From the NCBI RefSeq assembly GCF_036711975.1, contig NC_091972.1:16497001-16561000 (forward strand): a stretch of DNA of 64,000 nt, written 5' to 3'. Below, piece by piece: positions 12,209 to 24,400 of the stretch (the stretch's first letter is position 1; the number at the start of each line of letters is the position of its first letter). The DNA is from Onthophagus taurus. Its lineage: Eukaryota > Arthropoda > Insecta > Coleoptera > Scarabaeidae. The notes below the pieces were generated by a model that made no database searches, had not been told where the DNA came from, and worked only from the letters and a program-made list of their open reading frames with translations. The translations under genes and the position numbers were made by a program.

Positions 12209-13544
12209 AGTTACGTAAATATATAAATGACAATGGCACACTACCTTCTATACAGTCTGCTTTTCGTACTAATCATAGTTGTGACACTGCACTGTTGAAT
12301 GTAACCGATAACATAATAAATGCTAGAGATAAAAGCTTATATAGTATTGTGATAGTGTTGCTTTATAGTAAAGCATTAGATAAGGTAAATCATCAGAAGC
12401 TCATAGCAAAATTGCATTACGTTGGAGTGTCTGGTTCGACGATCAGATTGATTTCGAGTCTCTTATTCAGGTTGTTAAAGTAGATGATGAATGCTCTACC
12501 TATTTACTTATTAATGCTGGTGTGCCACAAGGGTCAATTTTTTTGTGAAATTACACTTCCCAAACATCTTCATGTCTTAAACACTTAAATATTCACAAGT
12601 ATGCTGATGACACTCAGCTGTATATTTCTTTTCCAAAACATGCTCTTACTTCGACCAGCTCGTGTATATATGAGGATCTCAAATCGCTACTTGATTATTC
12701 TAATAGAATGTAATTCCATTCTAATCCAAGGGATGTAAATGTACTTTTAAATAACGAAAAATAGAAGTTTTTCCAAAAGTAAAGAATCTTGAACTAGTAA
12801 TCGAGTCATGGTTGCGTTTCATAAATCATGTAACGGAATATATTAAAAAATCCTATTGTGTTCCTAGATGCATTTAGCAACATTGTCACATATTGGATTT
12901 TACTGCAAAGAAACGGTTTAGTGCTTTCTAATTTTGTCCATGGAGCAACCGTGTATGGCCCATGTCTGACGTAGAATGATATAAGCCGCATCCAGCGCGT
13001 TCAAAATACTTGCTTGAGATTTATTTTTGGTTTCGTAAATTTGAACGAGGTTCGCACGCCCTTATCAAAGTTAATTGGCTCAATATGAGACACAGGCTCA
13101 AATATCATTTTCTATGTTTAGTTAATAGACTGATATTTCTGTCTTCTCTACCGCATCTCTTTAGAAAAATTACATTCAGAACTGGTACACATCATATCCA
13201 TACCTGCTCACAATACGTCTTTTTATAAAAGATCCTTTGTGGAACAACGCTGTATCCCTGTATCATTCTTGCCCTGATCATATGAAACGAAAAAAGCCGA
13301 ATGCATTTAGAGAGTATGTGCCATGTCTTGCACTGCTTTATGTTAGATTTACTTACATTATATGATTGTTTTGTTTCTTTCTTTTTGTTTGTTTTGTTTG
13401 GTCAAGTAAAGCAAACGATAACAGATATATATTTTATTTTAATATTTTTGTATTAGTTTATTACATTCTTTTTAGTTTTTGCAATTTTGTTATCTTGTTA
13501 TTGGTCAATAAAGGAATTTATTATTGTTATTATTATCAAGAATC
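12209..13544 (+). mobile_element. 5'-truncated non-LTR retrotransposon inserted in the Tc1-like element
   Basis: Seen: LRKYINDNGTLPSIQSAFR, then CDTALLNVTDNIINARDKS, then VIVLLYSKALDKVNHQKLIAKL (fingers and palm of a Jockey/CR1-type reverse transcriptase, first Asp block changed from LDYSKAFD to LLYSKALD). PxGSI-like and YADDTQLYIS-like sequence follow in other frames. The C-terminal part near 13015-13180 reads RKFERGSHALIK...LNMRHRLKYH. It ends in a TTATTATTG-type simple repeat at about 13520-13540, the common 3' tail of such elements. Truncation at the 5' end and frame breaks indicate a dead copy. Confidence 0.7.
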
Positions 13545-14310
13545 GTCCCAGATGTGGAAGACCAAAGACTGTCGTGACTCATGATCAAGCATGTCCGTGA
13601 CAAGGTCCGCCAGAATTCCAAGAGGAATCTCAGAAAAAGGGTTAGAGCTGAATATCAGTCGTGATCTGTTTACAAGATCTTCAAACATCATTTGGGGCTT
13701 CGTAGCACCAACATGGAAAAAAATTCACACTTTGATGGAACAGATGAATTAGCAATGTTTAACTCAGGTTCATCTATATATTAGGATTGTGTCGAAAGAA
13801 TAATTGAATAAAAATCAATATTTAAAAAAGCATGATGTATTGTTTTATATAAATCGGTGTTACAAATTTGTATTGATCGGAACAGGTGAAAGCCACTCGT
13901 CTACAGAGATGTCGCGAACTTATGAAACGCTTTTCACCGGCGGAGCTCAAAGACATCCTCTTCACCGACGAGATGTTATCCATGATTGGGCAAATATTCA
14001 ACCGCCAAAACGAAAAATTCTCGCGCGAACAGTTTAGGAAGGAAATGAGCGTGGTCGCTACGTTTCGCGAAAGGATCATGCGCTTAGGTCATGGTTTGGA
14101 CCGGAGTGATTTCGACCGGGAAGACACCGCTGAATTTTGTGGATTAGGGAGTCAAGACTCCCAGAAGTACCTTGACGAGATTCTGATGAAAAAAGCACTT
14201 CCTTGGAGGCAGTCTACAGAGTTCTACGGACGCCCCTGGATATTGCAACAGGACTCAGCGTCCTTGCAGAACGTCCAATTTTCCAGCCATGATGACTGTT
14301 TGCGGAAAAT
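13545..14310 (+). mobile_element. Tc1-like transposase pseudogene, catalytic part
   Basis: Seen: RPRCGRPKTVVTHDQA, VRDKVRQNSKRNLRKRVRAE, then a non-matching insertion at about 13745-13880, then VKATRLQRCRELMKRFSPAELKDILFTDE, with the first catalytic Asp in FTDE. Later VYLDEILMKKALPW appears as KYLDEILMKKALPW, followed by GRPWILQQDSAS, with the second catalytic Asp in QQDS. The part that would hold the third acidic residue is not found. A 183-codon frame spans 13886-14437, but its middle does not match the family, so it is decayed. Confidence 0.65.
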
Positions 14311-15906
14311 GTATGCCATATTTCATGTCTCTATGTGTTTCTGTACTGTTTTTATCAACAGAAATACCGTGATTCCAGACATTTGTGACAATTGTTTCTT
14401 CGACAGAGGAAGAGTTTCACGAAGGAGTATCTGCTAATGACTGATAGTCAATTAAGTCAGCTTGGCATCTACTGTTGAAATGTAAAAAGCATTAGTTTAA
14501 TAACAGATATTTTAAGAATGAGTGAAGAAAAACATGTTTAATGTATTAAATTATTCACTCTTTATCAGAACATACCAATGATGTCATTATTAATAAAAAG
14601 CATCTATATATAGCTAAAATTCTATAATTTTCAAGTACCGTTAAAATTCGATGTTTATAAATGATAACAAGGCTGTGCTTGTTCATTCGCTAACATTACA
14701 AGTATCTTATATAACTAAGTTCGTATCTCATACTATTTTTAAGATATCCGATTATCTAGGATATCCTATACTATAACTTAACGATCACTTTCAAAATGTT
14801 ATTTAGATTTAGATCGGTAAAGCAATATTATATAACACGATGGATTTATAGATAAATGTGATTAGGAAGAAGATCCGTGTAGACATAATAACGGTTTAAC
14901 TCCACTTATGAGCAAAGTTAATGTACATTAAGTTAAGGTTGCTATTAGCAACGCTTCAAAAACGGCCAATTTCTACCTCGAGACATATTAGAATGATATA
15001 TGATATGCATATATCATTTAATTTGGAGAAAATATTTGTTAAAACTCACTTTCGAATACAATCACTCAAAAGAACATCGTAATAACTATATGAAGGAGTT
15101 ATTACATACCCAAACCATAAACATTTTTATGTTTATTGGAAAAAAATTGAGTTGACGCATTTTCTTGTAAGTTATTAGAAAAATCGAGTCTCATAAAAAA
15201 GTAATAAAAAAATTGACAACATAATTAATACTTTAACAATACCTATTAGTAAGTAAGAAACGAATTGTGTAATAACATTAGTTAAAGTTATTTTTTGGTT
15301 TAAGTAACGATATTTTGACACATACTTTCTTAATTTACATTAATAGTTGTTTGCAATATTATCTTAGAATTTGATAAGAATTAAGTAATAATAATATATT
15401 GATTGGTTATACAGAGCATTTCAAAAGTAATGCAAAAAATCGCAAATTTACCAACAATTTTCAATACACTTTCGCGTTATCTTTAAAAATGTTATTTTCT
15501 AATCCAACAATGACTGAAAATTACAATTTACGTTAATAAATCACATTCTACATCGAATTTACAATTAATAAACTATTTTTGATACACCCTGCATTATAAT
15601 TAGCGAAAAATTGATACCACTAACGTATTAATTATAACGATTAATATTTTATTGCTAAATTATACTTCTCGATCATAAACCGTTTACTACGCAGTTTAAA
15701 AATAAATTTGTAAACATAAACAAAAAATTGTAAAAAAAGCGACTCAAGACAAATTCAAAAACAAACGCGATCTTCTCTTTTTTCGAACGTCAACTTGTTA
15801 TGTTTTAAATTTTTCTTGAACGACAAATAAATAAAATAAAATCCGGTGTTGTTAAGACTTTTTTTGGGGTTTAAAGCTGAGTCAAAAAACCATAATGTTT
15901 TCTTAC
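14311..15906. other. No gene recognised (about 1.6 kb)
   Basis: Very AT-rich, with no frames of interest and no clear repeats. It lies just downstream (minus strand) of the signal-peptide exon at 15991-15907 and starts with that exon's donor, so it is most likely intron. Confidence 0.4.
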
Positions 15907-15991
15907 CTGCTATAGTTGACAACACAGAAGCTACCAGAAAGAGAAATATACGTCGGGACCTCGAAAAGCTCACACAAATTGTCCGAGTCAT
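15907..15991 (-). CDS. Putative first coding exon of a secreted or membrane protein (signal peptide); rest not found
   Basis: Seen: ATG at 15991 in a good insect context (AAAATG), 28 codons MTRTICVSFSRSRR then IFLFLVASVLSTIA, then a consensus donor GCAG|GTAAGA at 15906-15901, phase 1. A basic N-region followed by about 13 hydrophobic residues and Ser-Thr-Ile-Ala looks like a signal peptide with a cleavage site. Reading through the donor stays open to 15755 but becomes low-complexity. No downstream exon was recognised between here and position 1, so either the next exon lies outside the window behind a very long intron, or this is chance. It is head-to-head with AP-3 sigma, 486 bp apart. Confidence 0.42.
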
Positions 15992-16477
15992 TTTATTAAA
16001 GGAACACTAACATCGAAACGCGCAACTTTTATTATAAGTAACACATTTTTCGACACGCAATTATCGCGTATGTACCGCACACTGTCGCAGTATCACGTTG
16101 GCTTGTGTTGTGTCGTCGCCATTTTAGAGATAGCTTTTGATTTTTATCTTAAACCGCGTGGTGGGGATGCCTTTCGTGTAGACAACTCAACTTACACCAA
16201 TTAAAAAATAATTTATTATAGTTTTTATAATTTTTAATTAATCATAATTAAAATTAAATACAATTAAAAAGGAATTCTTTAAATCTTAACGTGAGATTTA
16301 ATATTATTTAACATTAAATTAAATTTTTTATGTTACATTTCCATCTGTTGATAATATCGAAAACTACTTAAATGACAGAAATGTTGCTGTCAATTTGACG
16401 TTACCGTGTTTTCCTAAACTTTTCAGTTGAAATGCATTAAGAAAACTTCCATTCAAATAAAGAACTCAAATTTCAAA
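15992..16477. promoter_or_regulatory. Likely promoter region of AP-3 sigma (possibly bidirectional)
   Basis: The segment between the two divergent start codons contains a CpG-richer block at about 16010-16170, unusual for this AT-rich window, with GTCGCCATTTTAGAG at about 16115-16130. No TATA box is obvious near it. A housekeeping-type, TATA-less promoter is inferred from position and composition only. Confidence 0.35.
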
Positions 16478-19400
16478 ATGATCAAGGCTATATTAGTGTT
16501 CAATAACCATGGGAAACCCAGATTATCCAAGTTTTATCAGTACTTTGTAAGATTTTAGGTTATGTTTATGACAAGTTGCAAATTATTCTTTTTTTCTGTT
16601 ATTTTAGAGCGAAGACATGCAACAGCAGATAATTAAAGAGACTTTTCAACTAGTATCTAAAAGGGATGATAATGTGTGCAATTTTTTAGAAGGGGGAAGG
16701 TGTGTATTTTTTCTAACTTAGCAAACAATAACTGATTTCTTTTATCAATTTCTTATTAATTTGCAAATAAATTTTGACTAAACTTTTTATTTGTGTTAAA
16801 ATCAACGTTATTAAACGATATTATATTGATGATTGTGTTATAGATGATATCTGCTGAAATATGAGGATGTTTACAAATCTAAAATCTTTGTAACACAAAA
16901 TTTATTTTAATGTTCTTTGATTTAGATGTAATAGATAAGGAAAATAGAGTCTTTAAGAATTGACACAGAAATTCTATTTTCTAGGTGTTTAATGAAACAT
17001 AACAGTGATTTTATAATTAGAAGTTTGGCAAAGTTCAAAAAAGGCTTAACCTTTTTAAGGATAAAATCCTACTCATAAATTTATTGAAATATTTCAAATA
17101 AAGGAAAAAGCAGATCTCTTTAATGATCTGTACCTAATTGGTTAAAACTTTGACATACATTGTTGCATATGATGTTCATTATGTGGACTTGCTGAGTTAA
17201 CTATTGGCATTGGAATTCTGAATTATCCTTCCTTTCATCACTTTCTGCAGTGCTTGTTTCATACAATGTTTCATTGTCACTGATCTTACTATTAATACAT
17301 GCGCACTATTTTTTGGCAACCCATGAAGTTTATTTTACACAATGACTAAAATTTATGCAAGAGATAAAAGCAAGAAATGTCAGAACTGCAAAAATTCTTT
17401 TTCAATCCACTTTTCCCTCAGCCCCATCTTGTCAACCCTTGCTTAACAAGCTGAAAACTTCAAGGTTGTTCTATATACAGTAAAGTCGCTAGTTGGTTTA
17501 ATATGAATTAAAGCATCATTTAATAATTTGAAAACGCTCCCGTGCGCAATATGAGTTTCAAGAGTACTTTCTTCTTCTATGGGTTCTTCACCATCATCTT
17601 CAATAAGTGACTCTGCTGGTTTACTAACTTCACCAAGAATTTAGTTCCAATCCAAGAATCCATTCTGCTACATCATCTAAAATAAACATTACTACTATTA
17701 TTCTTGACAAAATAGGGTACATCACACAGTAATAAATTTCACTAACAGTAACATTTTCGCATCCTGGTGAACTAACCATTACTTCATGTAAAGCTTTATT
17801 TGAAATGCAGTATTTTTATGTTTTTTCCATGATTTCTCTATTGTGAAAGACCAAATGTCATTCCAGGCGGTAGCTACTTTATATGTAAATTACATCTTTC
17901 ACATTAATTGGGGAATTAATGTGAAAGATAGCCTTCAACGACTGTTCTTCCTTCGTCTATACTTTCTATAATAGATTCTAACAGTATTTTCTTTTTAATG
18001 TCTCTAATACGCCCTGATACACAGGCTGTATAAGAAATGTTATATTAGGAGGAAGGAATTTTACTTAAAATATCCACTTTGAAAATCGTCATCTTTGCAA
18101 TGCAATGGAGCATTATCAATAATTAATAAGAATTCCTCATAAGCAATCATGAAATAAACATGTGTTGCACTTCTTTGACTCTTGTAATAAACAGGAGTAT
18201 CATAGCTACATTTTTGAATGCTCTTGATTTAACAGACTTTCTTATGAACTAAGTAGTATATTAGTCTTAGTTTATGACGCCCAGTAGCATTGCTACAAGC
18301 CAAAATAATTACACGCTCTTTACTTCTTTTGAATCCTGGAGTTGCTGCTTCTTCTTTGTGAGCTAAAGATGAATTAGGTAACATTTTGAAATTTAAATGT
18401 TTCATCACAGTTATAAAGTTGGTAATGTGTTAGATTTTCATCTTCCATAATTTTTTTAATTTCCTCGAAAAGCTTTTCGCCGCAAATTCTTAATTTGTGT
18501 ACCTCCTACTACTACGTTTCTTCTTCTGGAGTAGCTAATTCTCTATAAAAAGCAATAGCTTTTCTTTGAAGCTGGGGTCTTGAAACAGGAGCTTCTATTT
18601 TTCTTTGTTGCATAAACCATAAAAACAAAGCTTTCGACACTTTTTCATGGCTACTGTTTTTCATGGACTTACGTTTGCTAAAGTGCGAATCTTTATTTGA
18701 ACACCTTTCCTCATTTTTTTTTTTAATTTCTTCTTTAATCGCCCACTGTAACCTTTCCAATATCATACTCTTCAGCAACTTTTGCTGTGCAGTACGCTTC
18801 ATCTAATTTATTTTACGCCTTTAATTTGTCACTTACATAAATTTGTGAGTTTTCTTTTTCTATGCGTATTTTTTATTGCACATAAAATACACTTAGCAAA
18901 AATTACTCTCGATTTACATATTTGCCATGCACTATACACAAATATGTGGCACACAGTGACAATTTCATCTAGAACTGTATCGGATGAGAAGTTATTTCGA
19001 ACACGTTTTTTGCTAGTTACAACAACACGTTAAAACTCGCAAAACTCGGATTATACGAAATCATAAGGTATTCAACTCGATTTAAACGGAAACCACATTT
19101 TTAAAGATACAGCTCGGATTATACGGATACTCGGATTATCTTTACTGTAATATCTTTCATTGTTACTTTTTGTATACAATTAAAATACAATAGCTACAAT
19201 ACATAATGTATCTCTTTCCAGTACGCGTTCCCACTCCATAACTCCCTTCCTCAACTCGTCACATCTCAGTATATGATTAATTGTGTCCCAATGATCTACA
19301 CTTCTTCTCTTCATCCCCAACCAATATTTATTCGCCCTCTCTTCGTTCCCGCAATTATACCTTTTTCCTTCCGTCTGTCCTCTTTCATCAAATATCCCGG

Positions 19401-20872
19401 AATATCCTCCGTTGTGACATTATACTTATTATTGTATCTCCCGTCTTCCACCTGAGTGCGTTGTTCCTGCTTTTTCACATCTCTTTATCTACTATCCAAC
19501 TCCTTCCACAGTTTTGAAACTTCCTTCCTTCTTTGAATATTCTCTGTTGAGTATCTTACTCTGATAAAATATTCGTCCAATGAGGAATTGAGGAGGGAGG
19601 TCTTAACCTCCCTCCAATACTCTTCCAAAATCTTAATGTCGCTCCTCTGCTCCAGCTCTTCCTTGTACTTTAACGCCCTTTTGCCTTCCAACCTCATCGT
19701 CTCCAGCTTCAATTCCTGTCTCACCATATATCCCGGAGTCTTCCTGCTGAACCCCAAGATCCACCTCATATATCTCTCCTGGATCTCCTCCAACATCTTG
19801 TGTTCCACTTGCACAAATCTTTTCCAAATATTCGTTCCCTCCAGCTCCATAACTACCCCAATAATCTACTTGCCTTTCTAACTCTCTGCCTAATATCCGC
19901 GTCACCAATAGCCCTCACCTCATTATCCGCTCGAAAGGTAAAACCCAGGTACGTACATTCTCTTACCTCCTCCACCTCTCTCCCCTTCCATACCTACTTC
20001 TCCCTATTCCGTTTCCCGCCCTTAGGGAATTTCATAATATTCGTCTTTTCAACATTCAACTCCAAATGTCATCATCCCTTTCAACTCTAGAGAGATCTCA
20101 AGATTGTTGTAATTCTCTTATTTTCTTCAATTCTTTAGCGTAAAAAACTTCCATTATTATCGACCTGCACTCTTTCATCTATTTCTGATAGATTTCCCTT
20201 CTCTAATACACATAGGAAGCTACGCTGAGTGATTTGCTGAGATCTTGAAATAATCCTCACTGTCCCATTATTCTTACAGGATGTCCTGCAATAAGAACGT
20301 GTCAAAAACTTGATCTGGTGTACAAACTTCGCTAAAGAATTAAAAGTTGCGAAAGTTTTCTATAAATTTTATAAATCATTAAATATTATATTTCTTTATT
20401 TCAGTTTAATTGGAGGTAGCGATTATAAACTAATATATAGACACTACGCAACACTTTACTTCGTATTTTGCGTAGACTCGTCTGAAAGCGAGTTGGGCAT
20501 TTTAGATCTTATACAAGTTTTCGTAGAAACACTCGATAAATGTTTTGAGAACGTCTGCGAATTAGATCTTATTTTTCACGTCGATAAAGTCCATTATATC
20601 CTAAATGAGCTGGTCATGGGTGGGATGGTTTTAGAAACTAATATGACCGAGATCTTAACGCGGATAGAAGATCAAAATAAATTAGAAAAACAAGAGGTGA
20701 TTATAAAAATTGGTGTTTAAGATTTTTTTGTTGAATAATATTTTTTTAGGCGGGGATTATTGCTGCTCCGGCGCGAGCTGTTTCTGCTGTGAAAAATATG
20801 AATATCCCTCAGCAAATAAAAGATATGAAGCTGCCTGATCTTCCGCAGGCGATTAAGGATCTCAAGTTCTGA
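16478..20872 (+). CDS. AP3S: AP-3 adaptor complex subunit sigma
   Basis: Small subunit of the AP-3 coat, which sorts cargo from endosomes to lysosomes and pigment granules (the Drosophila eye-colour gene orange). Four exons: 16478-16546, 16608-16699, 20405-20696, 20750-20872; all introns are GT-AG and phases match, giving 191 aa (the human homolog is about 193). Seen: start MIKAILVFNNHGKPRLSKFY, SEDMQQQIIKETF, the small-chain signature LIYRHYATLYFVF, and a conserved core through DSSESELGILDLIQVFVE. The C-terminal extension APARAVSAVKNMN is typical of the sigma-3 type and separates it from sigma-1 and sigma-2. Intron 2 is 3.7 kb and holds a Tigger-like element and a LINE fragment; exons look intact. 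A possible AATAAA poly(A) signal lies at 21162-21167. Confidence 0.96.
17478..19147 (-). mobile_element. Tigger/pogo-like DNA transposon, inactivated, in AP-3 sigma intron 2
   Basis: Seen: ends CAGTAAAG (17478) and CTTTACTG (19147) form at least an 8-bp inverted repeat, each flanked by TA, the expected target. Minus-strand translation from 18802 gives the helix-turn-helix KVAEEYDIGKVTVGD in one frame, then KALFLWFMQQRKIEAPVS in another (CENP-B-type domain). NCDETFKFQ follows (first catalytic Asp), then LLIIDNAPLHCKDDDF (second Asp), then NITFLIQPVYQGVLE. The last block is normally QPMDQG in this family; here the Asp is Tyr. Stops and frameshifts confirm decay. An internal perfect hairpin (15-bp arms) lies at 17894-17929. 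Confidence 0.85.
19200..20300 (-). mobile_element. Non-LTR retrotransposon fragment, reverse transcriptase C-terminal region, in AP-3 sigma intron 2
   Basis: Read downward: LELNVEKTNIMKFPKGG near 20080-20030 (after the catalytic palm), RECTYLGFTFRADNE near 19965-19920, then the long intact piece ERYMRWILGFSRKTPGYMVR (about 19785-19725) and LEGKRALKYKEELEQR. This is the thumb and C-terminal region of an insect LINE type in which the RILG-DRRTPGY block is conserved. There is no RNase H domain. The catalytic YxDD portion is not clear. Opposite orientation to the host gene; no effect on exons is seen. Confidence 0.7.
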
Positions 20873-21497
20873 CCTACAATTCCGAGCCAATTTGAAAATG
20901 TTGATGTGCGAACTGAATGCCTACCTGGACACTGTCAATCACTTTTGTATGAACCATCGTCTGCAAAGTACACGTAACGTAAGGTTATTTTTTATGATGA
21001 ATTTGTATACTCTCTATATTTTTGTTTGTTTCTGTGTACTAACTGAATTTAATTGTATAATAGTGATATTTAATAAGATTAAAAATGTATGGTTTTGAAA
21101 GTTCCACACGATTCAATATGTTTATTTTTTATGGGGATTGGAATGAAAATTCAATGGAAATAATAAAAAATATTCATAATCATTTCCGTGGTAAAATATA
21201 TTTTTAGGCTAAAGTGTTCGTTTTGTTAAAGTTTTATTCATTTTATAATAAAAATATAGTAATCAAAATACAAAAAAGAAGTTTGAGGTGTTTTTTGAGA
21301 CATTTTTTCCTTTCTTTCGGAAAAATTCACAATTTATACAGTCCATATTTATCTAATATTTTCTTAATAAATTATAGTTTGACACTTATCATTATTAACA
21401 TTTTATAAAAAAAATACTAAAATATTTATCCAAATTAGTTGTTATCAACATTAAAGACCGTTTTCTTAATAACATCAACAAATTAAAGTTGTTCATT

Positions 21498-24400
21498 TCA
21501 CGTTCTCGATCCGTACTTTGACCAAAATGTTACTTGAGCTGATGATCTTTGCCCGGTCTTCTCATTGAATACCAAACATTTTTCATATGGTGGACAATAA
21601 AGGTGTAAACTTACGGCACCTTGACAATTATCAGATGCGTTTACAACTCGATGCAGACCAATTTTATCTAAAAAAATAAATTAATAAATATATTCTTTGT
21701 TATTTAGATCAAATTTACACACCATTTATATAACAAACTTCATTTAAATCTAAAATTTTCGATCCAATCTCAACCATTTCTTCGCTATCCTCACCATCAG
21801 GCCATTCATAACGAACCTCCTTTAGTTTTCCTTGTAACATTTTCATAAAACAATGAGAATTGGCATGATCATGAATTGCTGAACCATGTCCATCACCCCA
21901 ACAAAGAAGCATTAAATTGTATTTACCATTACCCGAATCCACTAAATTTCTTGTATACCTAAAAAGTAATGCAAATTCAATCACAATAATCATTATTCTA
22001 AAAAAAGAAATGTTAATGAAGAGTATCAAGTAAAACAATACTTTTTATTGTTTCGTCTTACGCGATAAGAAAGAATTTAATATCGTTTGCAATCACAGCG
22101 AAAATAAACTTGAAACGGAAATAAATAAACCGACTACAATAACACGATGAATGGAATTTGTTATTGTTATTTGTTCTTTTAAATTGGATTAGTTGCGTGT
22201 GTAATTATGCAAGACAAAACTCGGATAAAATAATTTTTTTAAGAGGCGTGCATAATATCAAATCAGACGTCAGCTAATAAATAACAAGTTAATCTACATG
22301 TTTAATTTGAACTTAAAGTGTTGAAATATTCTAATAACATTATGGTTGACGTTCATATTTATAGTTTTTAATTTAGTATCCTTGCTTTGGGTAAACATGG
22401 TTTATTTATAAATCGGAATTAAGAAAATAATACTTTGCTTATTTTCTAAAATTGGTTTCAAAATATGTGACATTTAATAGTGTTGTGAATGTATTAAGTC
22501 ACATGATCCTGTTTAATAATAAATTTGTAAATATTATGAGAGGATGTTATTTCAAATAATTTAAATTTAATAAATAATCGGGGGTATAAATAAAATATCC
22601 CGACGTTGAGCATTCTAAGAATTATGATAATTATTTGATTTTTGTGATTTATCTACGTCGTAATGTTACAAGCTGATGATGTGTACTGTATTGAAATATT
22701 TTAATTATATTATGGTTTACGTTCATATTTATAGTTTTTAATTTAGCATCCTTGCTTTGGGTAAACATGGTTTATTTATAAATCGGAATTAAGAAAATAA
22801 TACTTTGCTTATTTTCTAAAATTGCAAAACATGTGACATGTAGAGCGTTGAGAATGTATTAGGTCACATGATTCTGTTAAATAATAAATTTGTAAATATT
22901 ATGAATAATTTCAATTTAATGAAAAGATATCCCGACGTTGACCATTCTAAGAATTATGATAATTATTTCATTTTTGTAATCTATCTACGTCGTAATGTTA
23001 CAAGCTGAGGATGGGTACTGTTTAGAGATCTTTCAAGATATTGTTTGTAACTCATATTGGCCCAGAATAGAACATATGGTTAAATTAAAGTGAAATTAAA
23101 CTGAAAATGAGTAGGTTGGAAAGATCGTAGCTTAGCCGCTGGCGCCTGAAGCGCTAGGACCTACGTCGTTAAAAAATATTGGTAGTTTCGCTACAATTTA
23201 CACCGTTAAAGAGCACATCAAGTAACGGTGTTGATTACACGCTTTATATACAATATTTATCTACATAGCAGGCTTACAATATATTAATAATGAAGAAGAT
23301 GCCAAGGTCGCTTGGGGCTGATCCGCTACAATTAATGCTTTCGACGTTTATTACATCTAGGAGACATTAACAAGTTGTCTTAATACAACATTTATTTACT
23401 TAGGTAAATAACGGCGTATTATTCTCTTTGGTTAACCAAAGAGAATAGTTGTTTTTCAAGACTTATTACATCAAGAAGATGTCCAATAAATATGTTAATA
23501 TATTATAATATTTATCTGCATAGGAACTTCACAATGCATTATTTACATCGAGGAGATGTCGAAGCTGAGGCATAGATTAAGTAATTCGCTCTGTTGCAGT
23601 GTCTTTGCCAAAAACGACCATGCACTGAGAGAAATGGATTGTAGTATGCACTAAAAATATATTATAAGGTTAAGTGACAGCGAGACGAAATTGTATTCAG
23701 GAACTCAACTCAGTGTCCTTTCTGGTGACTTTCAGCGACTCGATACACAATAATTGTTTGCAGCATCTCATTTATAAACGAATACAACGTCTGTTTTTAG
23801 AAAAAAAAACTATTAACCTCGATATACAATAAATTACAAAGTATTGTTATCAACGAGGAATAGATTAAGACCGAGGCCAACACTGATATGATCAACGAGA
23901 AAGGAATTAGAACCGAGGCGATATACTCAGTCAACGCTTATTGCATCAACAATATGTCAAGTAATTGTGGCGATTACAGGCTTGATAGACAATATTTATT
24001 TGCATGGTAAGATCATGATGTGGTATTAAGAGCAAGGAAGTCACCGAAGCTAAAGCGCTACAATTGAGGCCTTCATTAATCTTTGGTTTCACATGTCACT
24101 GATGACATCTATTTCTTTACGCTACTCGATAAAAAAATTTATAACCTTGATATACAATACATCAAGAGGTGTTGTTACCAACGAGGAAGAGATTAACACG
24201 AGAAACCGGGGTGCTACACTCATACAATTCTTATTGCGTCGACAATACATCAAGCATTGTGCTTAAGTATTTATTTGTATAGGAAACTCATGATTTATTA
24301 TTAACAACGATGGAAGACACCGAAGCCGAGGTGATACAATTGAGGCCAAGTAATTGTCTGGAATGCAGCATGTCGGTGCATGCGACCTATCTCCCTAGGA

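Noticed and set aside
13745-13880. Possible intron inside the Tc1-like pseudogene
   Set aside because: It has an AACAG-like end but no good donor, and Tc1-type genes usually lack introns; an unrelated small insertion is as likely.
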